Assembly: GCA_017506865.1 (NCBI GenBank)
Contig: JAFCMP010000027.1
Coordinates: 1 to 64,000, forward strand
Direction of reading: 5' to 3'
DNA: 64,000 bases
From: Tribonema minus
Taxonomy: Eukaryota > Sar > Xanthophyceae > Tribonematales > Tribonemataceae
The notes beneath the pieces are model-generated. The model worked only from the letters and a program-made list of their open reading frames with translations, searched no databases and was not told the origin of the DNA. Shown here piece by piece: positions 1 to 12,000 of the stretch; positions within the stretch are counted from its first letter, which is position 1, and each line of letters opens with the position of its first letter. The position numbers were made by a program, and so were the translations under genes.

Positions 1-1067
1 CACCACGTGGGACAGCAACAACGGTCCTGGAGCGCTCCGACCCAGCACCTCGCACTTGACAAACCATCTAACACCGAGTGTGCTCTTAGATGCAAAAACC
101 TGTTTCATTGCCAACAAGGACATTCAGGCGGGCAGCCAGCGATGCCAGCGGGGCAAGCGCTGCCCGCAACTGCATGCCATTCACTTCACCCGCTCGCAGC
201 GGCGGCAACATTGTCAACACAGCATCAGCAGCCACCTCTAGCACTGATGCATCGACGCATCAGCTACCACGCGCTTGCCAACAGCAGAAACCGGCGTGCA
301 CACCCATCGGCAACCCCTACGCAAAGGGACCGCGCCACGCGCAGCAGGCACCTGCCTGCTCAGGCTGTGGCAGCAGATCCTCGGTAGCTCAAAGAGGCGG
401 AACGCGGGGGCAGCAGTGCTACACGAGGGGGTTCGGCGGTCGCCAGTGGAGGCGCGGACGTGGCCAATGGAGGACGCGTTCGCAGCGTGGCAGCAATGAG
501 CAGAACATCAGCCGTAGCAGAGGACTAGCGGCGCAGAACCGGAGGCGGCAGCAGCAGCGGTTGCGCGGCGGCGTGCAGCGGCCGCGGTACTAAGGACAGC
601 TGGCGCGGGCAACGGCGCCAGCAGTGATGCCAGCAGCCGGCAGCGGCGGGGTGCTAGCAACAGCGGCAGTGGCGCGGGAACTCACAACGGGCCGCGAGGT
701 GGCGTGGCAGCGGTCGCAGCAGCGACAGCGTGCGGACAAGGCTGTGGTCTTGGCGGCCGCGGCGGAGGCGGAGGGGGCACCAGAGCGGCAGGTGCGGCGA
801 CAGCAGCGGCAGCGCCAGGCCCTGCAGGCGCAGCAGGTGGGGCGGTGGGCTTTTTCACGTGGACCATCTCAACCGCCGCAGTCGCAGCAGTGCTTGACAG
901 CATCAGCCTCGAAGAGCGTGCAAGCTGCAGTTCGCGACAACTAGAAGCCTTGCTAGACCACGCAATCGTCGCTATGTGGGAGCTGCACTGGAGAACGCAG
1001 CAACACATCTGTTGGCACACACAATGACGATGTTCATGCGGCGCGGGAGCCAGATTCCGCAGGGCGG
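1..1067 (+). other. Low-complexity 5' part of the retroelement
   Basis: GC-rich DNA dominated by GCA/GCG/GGC repeats. Short frames encode Ala, Gly, Gln and Arg runs in all three plus frames, so the original frame has been lost. The stretch just before the reverse transcriptase (about 880-1020) looks most protein-like. I read it as the degenerate N-terminal region of the element protein, and no separate gene can be supported. Confidence 0.4.
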
Positions 1068-3151
1068 GTGCAGCGACTGCAAAGATCCACGATTCTACAC
1101 CACCTCATGCCATCACTCATCACCTCCACCGATGGCGCACCTGGCATCACTCGCTCCGACAGAATCAGAATGTTGGCACGCGGTGAGCTTGACCGGTTGG
1201 TGCCAGCGCTCCTCGCACACGCGCGTGCGCACCGGCGCTGGCGCGCGCGCCAGCAAACGGAGGCAGCGATCAACGCCTACGTCCTACAGTGCATGGGCAC
1301 ACGGGGTGGGCTACAGCAGGCAGCGCGTTTCCTTCAGCCCAAAACAGTGGCGATACATGATGATGACTGCTTTGCCGCCATGCAGTCCAAACACCCCCCC
1401 GCTGCGCCAGGGGAACAACTCCATGAGCTATCCGGCATGGTTGATCAGCTTGTGGCGAAAGCAGCCGACATGCCAGCAGAACTCAGCCTGTTACAGGGGA
1501 AGGGAATTGAGCCAGAGACGGTTGCCAAGCTCATCCAGCGAGCAAGCCCTTACAGTGGAGCAGGCCCATCGGGGCTGCGCTACAGCCACCTGCAGGATGC
1601 GCTACGCACAAGCTGGGGACGGCATGAGTTTGCTGCTGTCCTCACACGGTGGCTTCAGACCGTTATGCGGGAGGCTGCGCGGCTGCCGGATGCCTTCTGG
1701 CAGTTGCATGGCGCGGGGCGCCTGACGCCACTTGCAGAACAACAGGAAGATGGTACAGCTAAGCAGCGGCCCATCGTTTGCGGCGAGGTGCTGCAGCGAC
1801 TATGCACTTCGGTGTACGTGGCAGACCGCAAAGACTTCCTGGCGGAGCTCCTTGAGCCAGACGGGCAGTATGGGGTAGCCGTCTCAGCAGGAGCGGAGAA
1901 AGCGGCCATGGCCGGCAAACTCGCGTATGAGCTCGGTCACTGGCAGTTCATGCTGGACCTCAAGAATGCCTTCAACATGGTGTTCGTCCTGGCGGCAGCG
2001 GAATGGGTAGCAGCACAGCTGCCGGACTTCCTCGACTACTTCATCGGCACATACGTTCGCACTCGGCCACGCCTGCTGTTCCAGCACGTCGACGGCTCCA
2101 CGCGCATCATCATATCTCAGCGCGGGTTTAAGCAGGGGGACCCCGCGGCACCGATGCTCTTCTGCGGCGCCATTGCTCAGTGCTTGAAACGGTTCAATGA
2201 GGCGGCGGCCGCGCAGCGCGCGCGGAGGCGGATGGGCGCCTACATGGACGATGCCAACGTCCGAACAGGCGCTTGCACGCTGACTCAGGATGACATACAG
2301 GCGGTGGCGCAGCTCAAACAACACTTTGCGGAGGTGGGCTGGAGCTAAACCTCACCAAGTCACGCGCGCTGCCTGGCAGGGGGCATGTGGTGACAGACCA
2401 CGAGCGGCAACTGCTGCAGCAGCTGGGCGTTCAGCTAGTGGGGGATACGGATGAAAATCAGAACCGTGGAGCTGTGTTGCTGGGGGTGCCGGTGGGCCAC
2501 AGCAGCTTTGTGGACGCATGGCTGCGCAGGGAAGTGGGTGCAGGCTGGGCAGGGGCTCGATTTGCAGAGCGATGCGCGCGCCTGACATCTCCGAGGGCTA
2601 TGTTCAGGTTACTGCGCTACTGCGTGGTGCCTCGCATGACGTACTGCCTGCGCACCATTCCCACTACGCAGACAGCGCCAGCCGCCAAGGAGTGGGATCG
2701 GGTCACGCAGTGGGTGCTTGAGCACTAAATGGGCCTGCAGCCACCAGGCCAGACCTGGCGCCAGTTTGAGCAAAGTGGGGCCCACTTCCATCTGGCAGCG
2801 CACGGCCCAGCCTTACAGCAAGCGCGACTCCCAACACGGCATGGCGGCCTTGGCATTACCAGCGCCTGCGACATCGCTGATGCTGCGTATGTGGCGGGCA
2901 CGTTGCAAGCGCTGCAACCAGCACTCTCTGGATGGGCGGGGGTGCTGCAGCAGGCGGCTCCTCAAGCGGCTGCAGACAACGCTGCTGAGGATGCGGCAAC
3001 ACAAGCGGCACCGGCAGCAGCGGCAGCAGCACCAGCACCAGCAGCATCAGCAGCGGCAACTGTTACAGCGGCAGCGGCGGTTGCCAGTGGACCGCTCCGG
3101 CAGCGGCAACTGCATCAGCTGGCCGCGCTTATGGCGCAGCCATTCCGGTAG
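1068..3151 (+). pseudogene. Reverse transcriptase domain of the non-LTR element, broken
   Basis: The first frame (1068-2348) contains the ordered RT motifs: SGPSGLRY-like motif 0, a RPIVCGEVLQRL segment, motif A as LDLKNAFN (Asp about residue 297), motif B as RGFKQGDPAAP, and motif C as YMDD (about 392-395). At about 2340 the frame shifts by one base: the original frame stops at WS*, whereas the next frame continues with the expected ELNLTKS thumb motif from 2341. That frame meets TAA at 2726-2728 and then continues to 3151 with a GGLGI-type segment and an Ala-rich linker. Both lesions interrupt otherwise recognisable sequence, so this copy cannot make a full polymerase. The start is uncertain, because translation of such elements often begins upstream or internally. 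Confidence 0.93.
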
Positions 3152-3327
3152 CACACGACGCAGCTGCCGCTGGATCAGGGGCCGCGGCGGCAGCACAGGC
3201 GGCACCAGCGGCAGCAGCAGCGGCGGCGCACGGCGCAACTACTCCGGCGGCAGCAGCAGCGGCGGCAGCAGCAGCTGCTCCAGCATCAGAGGCTGCTGCA
3301 GCAGCGGCAGCACATGTTGCACCTCAA

Positions 3328-4863
3328 GTGGCCTCGACGGCATCACTAACTGCAGCATCAACAGCAGCGGCTGCGGGCATAGGCAACACAGCTGCTCCAG
3401 GCCCTACTAGCCTAAGGGCTGCTGCAGCACCTGCAACAGGAGCAGCGTCGGCAGGCGGCGCCGCAACCGTGCCGGCTGCGACAGCGGCAATGGCGGTGGC
3501 AGCGGCCAATGCGGCAGGTGCTGCACCAACACCTGCGGCAGCAGCAACACCACTGGCAGCAGCAGCAACGGCAGGCGGCGCAGCTGCAGCACCAGCGCAC
3601 GCAGCAGCGGCAGCCGTCAATGCAGGCGCTGCGCGTTCCACACCAGCAATGCTACAAGGCGCAGCAGCAGCAGAGGTGGCGCGCCTGCCCCTCATGCGGA
3701 CGATCGCCACAGCTGCCGCATCTCTACGTGCAGCAACAGGTGACAAGCTGGAACATATACTGCCACCAGCGCTAACGCCACTGCAGCAGCAACCACCTAC
3801 GCAGCAGCCGCCGCTGCGGCCGACAGCAGGTGGTGGCACTGGTGCGGATGCTGCTTGCGTACTTGACGCCAGTGCTCTGCAGTTGCAGTGTAGCCTGAAG
3901 CGCCCCAATCAGAGTGCGCTTGCAGATGCCGTCGCTACCGAGCTTGCAGATAAGGTGGAGGCGGACCTGCAACAGCTGCCGCAGGGCACGCAACGCACGC
4001 AAGCACTTGCTCGATTCCGGTCGCAGCGCCACATGCACTCGATCGGCATGGCATTCCTCAACGAGCCCGTGTACTCCACAACGGCTTCGTTCGATGGCCT
4101 ATCCTGGCAGCTGGCCGTCAAACGCGCCATCGGAGTAGAGGAGCGGACGGCAGGCTGCAAGCTGTGCGGGAAGTCGCCGGGCGGCACCCTGCATGCACGG
4201 CTGTGTCAAGCGCCACGCGTCAAGGCGCACGACACCATCGTCCACAATAGCGTCAAGAGGGCCACGCAGCGCATCCTGCGGCAATACCTCAAAACGGGAC
4301 TGGTGGACGAGGACTACACGCCGTTTCTGGGGGCCGCCGGGCCGCCGGGGAGTCGCAGGATGGACATCGTGCTGCCTGCCGACGCCTTCCCGGTGACCGG
4401 CTACGACGACCCGACACGCCACCTACCGCTCATGGTGGACGTTACCTGCTTCGAGGCACAGGTGGCGTCGCGGGCGGCGAAGACTGCAGCAGACCCCGAG
4501 CGATGCTGCCGCGACCAAGAGGCCGCCAAGACTACCCACTATTCTAGTCATTATGATCAGAATTGCTACAAACTTGCCACTTTGGCAATAGGGTCATTTG
4601 GCAGCATCGGGGAGCAGGGGCGGAAGCTGCTGGAGGCTGTGGCGACGGAGTATGCCAGCAGGATGTCAGTGCCCGGAGGAGCGCGCCCTAAAGCTCTCAA
4701 GGGCATCGCCCTGGCGCGCTTACGCTCGGCACTGTCGGCAGCGCTCCACATGGCGTACTCTGGCCGTGTCATGACACACATGGCAGAATCCAGGGGGGGG
4801 GGGCACATGGAGGAGGACGTAGGGGAGGACCCTGATATGCCATTTGGCGGCGGCGGCGTTTGA
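3328..4863 (+). pseudogene. C-terminal zinc motif and restriction-like endonuclease of the element
   Basis: After about 190 residues of Ala-rich low complexity the frame becomes ordinary protein. A Cys-x2-Cys...His-x4-Cys motif (CKLCGK ... HARLC) lies just upstream of a PD-(D/E)XK-like core: RRMDIVLP, then LMVDVTCFE, then basic residues. In R2-like elements this domain nicks the target DNA for reverse transcription. It is in a different frame from the RT pieces, so it is an orphaned fragment of one polyprotein. The frame ends in a Gly run and TGA at 4861, and the following about 115 bases are the conserved 3' tail. The catalytic assignment is by motif order only. Confidence 0.8.
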
Positions 4864-4978
4864 GTGGTTGTCGTTGCGACACTTTCAGACCGTCATACGA
4901 CATGTAGATTCCTTACAGCTAGATGCCAATCATCTGGGCTTTTTCGCGCCCTGAGCGAGAATTAATAAAAAGTACAGT

Positions 4979-5516
4979 GCTAGTCAAAGGAGGCGTGCTG
5001 TACCGAGAAAGAGGGCTCAAAGTTGAAAAAGAGAGATATGGGATGACATGACACTATCAACGGCAGCATGAGTGCGTTCTCGGTGTCTCCACAACCCTCA
5101 GCACTCCCTGCGTATCATCAGCGCCACCGCCTGCTGCCAAATGCCCCGATGGCGTTTCAGCATACGCTACCTGGCATCAAGGGTACACGCATGTATCATG
5201 GAGTGCGAACGGCAAGGAGCGAGAGGTGGCATTTCAGCATGCACCACTTGACGTCTAGGGGGTATGTATGTATCACGGGTGCGCAGCGCGGCTGCAATTT
5301 GTACGAAGGGGGTATGTATGTCATACTTTGGCATGAAGGGGGTATGTATGTATCACGGGGTGCGCTCGCCGACTTCTCGAGCCGCGCGAGCGGCGCCTAG
5401 AGCCACGGTAAGGAGCGACAGACGGCGTTTCAGCATGCGCTACTTTGGCATGAAGAGGGTATACATGTCATACTTTGTCATGAAGGCAGTATGTATGTAT
5501 CACGAGGTTTGCTCAC
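4979..5516. repeat. Imperfect tandem repeats between retroelement and GEMIN2
   Basis: The stretch repeats short units: a GGTATGTATGTATCACG-like word appears at about 5260, 5340 and 5490, and a 'GGCGTTTCAGCATGCGCTAC'-like word at about 5152, 5230 and 5430. It also includes a donor-edge echo of the last visible GEMIN2 exon (5370-5407). The missing C-terminal GEMIN2 exon is not here, and I see no gene. Confidence 0.6.
5370..5407 (-). repeat. Donor-edge echo of GEMIN2 exon 4
   Basis: A near copy of the last about 38 bases of the exon ending at 5517, placed 147 bases downstream in transcription. The donor GT has become GC in the echo (5364-5369). Confidence 0.7.
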
Positions 5517-8500
5517 CGGCTTCTCGAGCCGCGCGAGCAGCGCGTAGAGCCACGCCGCGCGCGCGTTGGACAGGCTGCGCCACCGCAGCCACCCCGCGTG
5601 GTGCGTCAGAACGCGGATCACCGCCACCTGGTCGAGTTGAAGTAGCAGCGCAGTGGACGGCGGGTTTCCCTCTGGACACCTGCGGTGCATGGCGGGACAG
5701 GCAGCAGGTACTTGAAGTTCATGTGGGTCAAGTACTACATTTGACGTTTACGTTTACGTCGGACAAGCGGTGCTAAGGATCTGACACCATGACTCTACTT
5801 TGGCGGAGAAAGCTCAAGAAGTGTGCAAGTGGGCCACTGCAACATAGCGGTCATGCTGAAAGAGCAGCACTGTCTAAAGAGGGAGGGGCTTCAAACCCTT
5901 GATGATGACGACAGTCACCGTTTGACCACATTCGGCGGGGTATGCATGTAGGGCTGTTGGTGATGGTGCCCATCCTGCACGCATATGCTGCACAATATAC
6001 AACACTCTCGTTGAGTGTGGGTGTATGCTTTGGTGCATGAGGATGCAGGTGTCCATATCTGGCAATCAAAACGCTTGCCGCAATTCAAATTTGCTCACCT
6101 TTCGAGCCAGTCCAAGCCCCACGCCCTCGCCTCCTCCGCAGGAGCGTCACCCTCCGCCTCAATCGACTCATCCCCCTCCCCGCCCCCCTCCGCACCCCCC
6201 AAACCCCCCGTGCCACCCCCCTCCTCCTCCCCCTCCAGCACCCTCTCCTCCCCCTCAAACCCCCCTTGCGCCTCCTGAAGTTCAAGTTCGCCATCCTCAA
6301 TCTCTCCCTCCGCCCCCTCGGTGCCCCCCTGTTCCCCTGTTTCAGGGAGAGGGGGCTCTGTCTCGTCGCCCTCTGCGACCTCCGCGCAGCCGAGGCAGTA
6401 AATGTGCCAGCCCTGCTCGTCTTTGAGCGCGGGGACTTCGACGCGCTGGCCCGATTCCTGAGACGTTATGTTGGTTAGGGCGATGTGTGCACGCGGTGAG
6501 CTCGCATGTATCTACATATTCCCAGAAAGCGTGCACTTGATCTTGGGGTGTGTGTGTGTGCGTGTGTGTGTAGGGGGGGGGGGGGGGGGGGGGGGGGGTG
6601 CCTGTGTGTGTGTGCGTGACAACAGACTTGTCTGAGACGGAAACCATGCCGCACATTAGCTCGCATGTATGTACACATTCCCAAGAAGCGTCCTTGAGGT
6701 ATTCAGCGAACTTTGATGTATACATACGTACACACGTGTGACAACAGCTGTGCCAGAATGGGACAGGGCGAGGAGAGATCGAGGCTGCTGTTTTGACCTG
6801 TGTTGGCGGTGACAGCGCCTGCAAGGCTGCACATATCTGTGATAATCTACTTGCCGGAACTTGAAGAGCGCGAGACTGCTTGGCAGTTGTGGCGGCGACC
6901 GGTGCGGTGTGCCACGCATATACGCAGAACTGAAACCTTGGGGCTGCGGCGCACAACACAGCAAAGAGCGTGCTGTGCGCAGTGGCTGTGTATGCACCCA
7001 GCTTGTGGCTGCAGGTGGTGAAGGCCAGCAGAGGCTGGAGGGACCCGATACTGGCAGCAGTTACGCATGGCAGTTAAAACAGAGAGCAAGCCAGGTGCAA
7101 CTATGGGGCGCGTTCGTGGCCGCGCCACAGGTGCAATACGGACCTTGCATCTGACACGCCTTGTACTCGCCATGCTGCTGCGCAATCTACCACTGCAATG
7201 TATACTATCGACATGCTGTACCACATCAAAGTGTTGCATGTTTTGCCAAGATGACTGCCAACTTGAAGTTTGTACTTGAAGCTGCAGCGTACCTTGGACC
7301 CCACGCCCTGGCTGGTCCAGTACACGAGGTACTGCCGAATGACCATGCTGTGAAAACTGTCACTAGACTGTATACTTCGAAGTATACTTTCTTCATGTTG
7401 AATCATATCAATGTCACACACTCTTCACAGACTGCCAACTTGAAGTTTACCTATTTGAAGTTTGCAGTTGAGCAGCGTACCTTGGACCCCACGCCCTGGC
7501 TGGCCCAGTACACGAGGTACTGCCGGATGTCCACAAACGCCGCCAGCGCCTCCCGCTCCCACTCGTCCGCCGCCAGCAGCGACTTGCTGCACGTCACAAC
7601 AGGCTCCAGCCGGGGTATGTAGGTCGACGCGGCAGCGGCGACGGCGGCGGCGGCGGCGCTGCTGCTGCTGGCGCTGTGCTGGCTGCCGACAGTTTCAGTT
7701 ACGGACGGGTCGGCGGTTACGACGTCAGGGATGCCCTCCGCCTCATATCTGCAGTGCGTGAGGGGGTTGGTGCGAGGGGTGGGAGCAGCGGAGTGCTGCT
7801 TGTGGTCAACTTCAACACCAGTGCCAGAAGTTGCATTCCACAACTGCCAAAGAGGGTGTGCCTGTTCAGCGATACAGGGACAGCAACAAAGTTTACTGCC
7901 GTATGCAAGTATTGATGCAAGAACGCTTGCGTGGCTGCTGTGGCAGCGCAATGAACGGGTGTCTGGTTGTACTGTTATAATCAGTATGATGAGCACACCC
8001 AGTTTGTGCATTGCTCCACACTTCTTGTACAAGGCTACGTTGCACACTCGCCAGTGGTTTTCTGTGTGTGTCGGTGGTTGGCAGCTCTGGGAGTGTTGCA
8101 CAAATCGTGTGCACGTGATGAAAGGGTGCTGAACAAGCATACAACATCAGGTAGTTTCCAAAGCAGGTGCTGCGTGCTGCTTAAATTGGAAAATGTGCCA
8201 GGTCATTATGCTGATCGTTGATGAGTTGAACAGAGCAAATGCACCCCTGTGCAGCCAACATGTGCTGGATGTCGTCGAGTTCACCGCGTGCCACAACCTT
8301 CTGATTTGCGCCATAGAGGCCAGCGAGCGTAAAAGCAAGGGAGAACGTGATGCTATCGGCGATCGGTGACCAATGCTCGCAGACTGGTCTCAACATGCAT
8401 GTACCCAGTGAAGGTGTGCAAGGCTGTAGGTCTGGTACTTCAACTAATGTTCCTGATCCTCTTTTTCTGCTAGCAAGCTTCCTTTGTGCTCGCTTGCGAC

Positions 8501-8640
8501 GGCCAACACTCTCTATCAGAAACGCACCTGACCCTGAGCAAGTACTCCTCCGCGCTCAGAGGCGGCTCGCCTAGCTTCGCCCTGGCGAGGATCTCGTCCC
8601 TGGTGAAATCATCGTCGTACACCGGCAGCACAGGCTCCAT
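5517..8640 (-). CDS. GEMIN2: GEMIN2 (SIP1), SMN-complex subunit, C-terminus missing
   Basis: GEMIN2 holds the Sm-protein ring while the SMN complex assembles spliceosomal snRNPs. Four exons join in phase: 8528-8640, 7481-7748, 6099-6457 and 5517-5679 (301 codons). Exon 1 encodes LPVYDDDF and EEYLLRVR, the SMN/Sm-contacting N-terminus of the family. Exon 2 has EAEGIPDVV and the EWEREALAAFVDIRQY helix. Exon 3 has DEQGWHIYCLG followed by an acidic, Gly-rich insert. Exon 4 has AAWLYALLARLEKP, a diagnostic stretch. The family normally continues about 50 more residues; that part is not found before the retroelement, so the gene is either split by it or truncated. The start is the first ATG in frame (8640). 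The neighbouring 9031 gene is divergent. Confidence 0.85.
6540..6620. repeat. Simple repeat: TG run, G run, TG run
   Basis: A GT-rich tract, then about 28 consecutive G, then another GT tract, in a GEMIN2 intron. It may form non-B DNA and is error-prone in sequencing. Confidence 0.9.
7293..7345 (-). repeat. Donor-edge echo of GEMIN2 exon 2
   Basis: Repeats the last about 50 bases of the exon ending at 7481, plus its GTACGC donor, 188 bases further downstream. The flanking intron bases (AACTTGAAGTTT) are copied too, so the duplication spans the splice junction. Confidence 0.85.
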
Positions 8641-9030
8641 CGGGTCCTGCCACGTTTTTGTCCTCAACTAGGCGGCACTTGCGCTCGGGACTCAGACCAG
8701 CAACGCACGCGCCCTTCCTTGTGTGTTGGCAAAAAAATCACGGGAAAAAAAAAATCACAACTTCAACTTTCGAGCATGTGTGAGGCTCATCAAATCGAAG
8801 CTTGAGAGGACGCAGCAGGAGCAGCATGGCGTGCAGGGCTGTTGTGCTCCGGTGAGCTGCGCGTCGCCGCAAAGTCCCCGCTGCTCTCTTCGTGCACGAA
8901 AATCAAGGGTGGCACTTGCACACACAATCGCTGCGGGCATTGATCGCCACCTTCATGCTGGATGCTCTGTGCTCGTGCTGGCAGGTCGCTTCGTGCTGGG
9001 TCCGGAGTAGTGCGGCAGCAGGTGCGATGC
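8641..9030. promoter_or_regulatory. Divergent promoter interval, GEMIN2 / 9031 gene
   Basis: The 390 bases between two head-to-head start codons must hold both promoters and 5' UTRs if no upstream non-coding exon exists. No TATA box or known operator is evident. An A-rich patch (8730-8760) is the only compositional break. Confidence 0.4.
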
Positions 9031-12000
9031 ATGGCTCTCGTTGGGCAGAAGCCCGTGGACGGCCGCCACGACGACTGGATCTCGTTTCCCTACGAGAGGG
9101 AAGGGATGGAAATGAAGTGAGCTTGGCGTGGTGTTGAAGGCTTTGCGGCAACTGCTGTGTATTGCCATGCCTTGTTCTCAAGTGCTCAAATCCACGAGAA
9201 TACGCAATTTTTACACAAGGTGCACGTTGGACGACATGAGGTCAATGAGGGTCTCGGATTGCGTGACAGTGAAGCTTGCCTGCGAAATGTGCAAGGTTGC
9301 CGTGCATTAGGATCCCTTGGAGTAAGAATATGGCACAGAGACACATCCAATGTGTTTCCATTTAACCCTCCCTGCTTCAATTCCTGCATTGATTTCTACC
9401 CAAAGGCAGCTTGCAGGGTGGGTGGGTGCTCTCACGTACACTGAAGCTGACATGTTTGTTTCGTTCGACTGCTGCACCCTGACTTTGAGCATGCACCATT
9501 TCCACCAGACTCATCACTCGTGAATGTTGCACGGTCACCTGCAACACGGTACGCTTTGCCGCTATGGTGTGCCCAGTGCGCTGTGTGACTCAAACAGCGC
9601 TACAGCAGCCTCAGGTCGGCCTTGAACCGCGCAAGTGAGGTGTCGCGTGACTATGACGCATGTCACATTCCACACGTCTCATTTCTACCCACTTTCAATA
9701 CTACTTCAACTTCACTGATATTACCTCAATTTCCAGGGGCGCTCACAACTCTTTATCAACGTCATGACTGCTGTTGTCTGGCTGCTGTCGACAGCTTGAA
9801 CTGGGCCCTGAACCGCGCCAACGTGGTGCCACGCGCCGACGCATTTCACAATCCGCGCCAGCAGCTGCTTGCGGAGCGGCTCAATGCAAAGACGGATGCC
9901 AGCTCTGTACAGCTGCAGGTGAGGCAGCACTCAGCTTGGCAGCAGTGCTCGTGCACAGAACTGGGCTTGTTGCTCCAATACTTTGCAGTTTGCTGATGCA
10001 GTTTTTGGGTTGCTTCCATGTAAGAAATATGCGGGTTCCCTCTGGCTTGCGACCGCTGCTGTTGGCCCCACACACCTGACTCTCCATCACTCTATTGAAG
10101 TTTGCCCTGAGGACGAAAAACTGGCATGGCGACAATCTATGAGGCACGAAGACCATTCATGAGGCACAATGACAGTTAATGCAGTTGAAGTTATGTAATG
10201 ACCGTGACTTGAAGTTATCTAATGACCATGTGCCGCCGCGTTGACTGTGTCGTCTCCGACAGGGCGTCCAGGCGGGCGGCGACTTCCCCCTCTTGGAAGC
10301 CGGCTCAAAAGAGGTGAGGCGCAGCCCGAGGTGCAGCCGCTGGCCGCACTGCATCTGTGCCTTCTTGTTGGGTGCTGACCTTTCAGTAGCACTGTTTCAT
10401 ACCCATAAGGTGTTGCCCCCGCCACTGCCATTGATTCACGCTGTTGCTTTGGTGATTGCTCAGTCTGCGGCAACGCACGGTCACCTGCAGCAACGCTTTT
10501 TCTGCACCAATGCTCAGCCAATTAGATGTACTGCATCGATGTCTCGCCGTCAGTGATCCCTGACAGCATGTGGCTCCATGACTTTATCCCGCGCCTCACC
10601 GTCTGTCGTCGCATGGTCTGCTGGCTCAGCTGCCCTTGGAGTCCATGACTTCATCATTCCGCGCGTCATCCTCTGTTGTTACGCGGTCTGCCGGCGCAGC
10701 TGCCCACTGAGTACATGAATTCATCCTGCGCCTCACTATCTGTTGTCACGCGGTCTGCCGGCGCAGCTGCCCCCTTTGAGTACACAACTTAATGGAAATG
10801 AATCAGAAGATCGTAGAGCTCTTCATCCCGCGCCTCGCTCTCTGTTGTCATGTGGTCTGCTGGCGTAGCTGCCCCCTCCGCGTCCATAACTTCAACCCGC
10901 GGCTCACTCCCTCGGCATGTGATTTGCCGGCGCAGCTGCCCTTTGAGTCCATAACTTCAAAGAAACAAATCAAAAGATCGTAGAGCTCTCCATCCCGATC
11001 GTAGAGCTCTTCATCCCGTGCCTCACCCTCAGTTGTCACGTGGTCTGCCCGCGCAGCTGCCCTTTGAGAAGTACGACACGCTGGAGGGCGTGGTGCAGAA
11101 GTTCTTCAGCGAGCCGGGCCGCGATCTCTACGTGGCCACGGGGTGAGTCAGAGTCTGAGTCTGAGCCTGTAGTAGCTGTTTTGTGTGTGTTCTCCGCGCA
11201 TGATGCAGTGCCCAGCCAGTCCGCCTGAGCCATCAGAGCCTATTCATGGCCACAACGCCTGTCTTTGTGGCACTCATGCGTTGGTGCCAACGCGTATGAT
11301 GCAGTATTGCCCTCTTGCATTGGCCAGCAAAGCCTGGTGGCCCTCGTTAGGCTGAACTTCCTGGCACTGTCCTATCAATCCATCTCTGTTATTGCTTGGG
11401 GCGATCGTGATACGTACCCATATGTCGTGATACCTACCCATATGTCATACTTTCCGCAGTAATGAGCTCCACGGTCATGGCCATGAAAATAGTGAAAGTG
11501 CCAACCTGAGCGCTGAGCATATGTTCCTGCGCTGCTCACTGCCGGGCACAATGTTAACAGATTCATAGGGTCGTACCGGGGCGCGACGGTAGGATGATGT
11601 CCCTACCTGCTTGCACGTGCATCTTGATAGAAGCGGTCGCAGCGGTGCCGTCTGACTAGTTGAGCACCGCAGCACAGGAACTCCGAAGTCATGAAAAGTG
11701 AAACTGCCAACCTGAGCGCTGAGCGCGTATTGCCGCGCTGCTCGCTGCTGCGCACAATGTCAACAGATCCATAGGGTTGTACCGGGGCGCGACGGTCAGA
11801 AGATGTCCAAACCGCTGGCCCGCGTGCACGTACAATCATGTTTGAAGCGGTCGTAAAGGCGCCGCCTGACTACTTGAGCTCCACCGCAACACAGCGAATC
11901 CACAGCAAGTCATGGCATCAAGAGAGTGAAACTGCCCGCCAGAGCGCTGAGCATGTGTTGCCCCGCTGCCGCTCACTGCAACAGATCCGTAGGGTCCTAC

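Larger units (their letters stand above)
1..4978 (+). mobile_element. Non-LTR retrotransposon, 3' portion, decayed
   Basis: The block carries a reverse transcriptase, then a Cys/His zinc motif and a restriction-like endonuclease, then a short 3' untranslated tail ending AATAAAAAGTAC near 4978. The same tail recurs as 5'-truncated copies at 18514, 19312, 23949, 45811 and 46183, each flanked by a short direct repeat, which is the mark of target-primed reverse transcription. The RT-then-C-terminal-endonuclease order is that of R2, NeSL and CRE type elements; the clade is not resolved. The 5' end lies outside the window or in the low-complexity stretch before 1068. At least one frameshift near 2340, one in-frame stop at 2726 and one more frame change in the Ala-rich linker show that this copy is dead. 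Confidence 0.9.

Noticed and set aside
3324-3908. Minus-strand Ala-rich open frames opposite the retroelement
   Set aside because: They are mirror images of the GCA/GCG repeats in the plus-strand linker.
9495-9600. Possible extra exon of the 9031 gene
   Set aside because: No open frame with splice sites in phase between 9116 and 9795.
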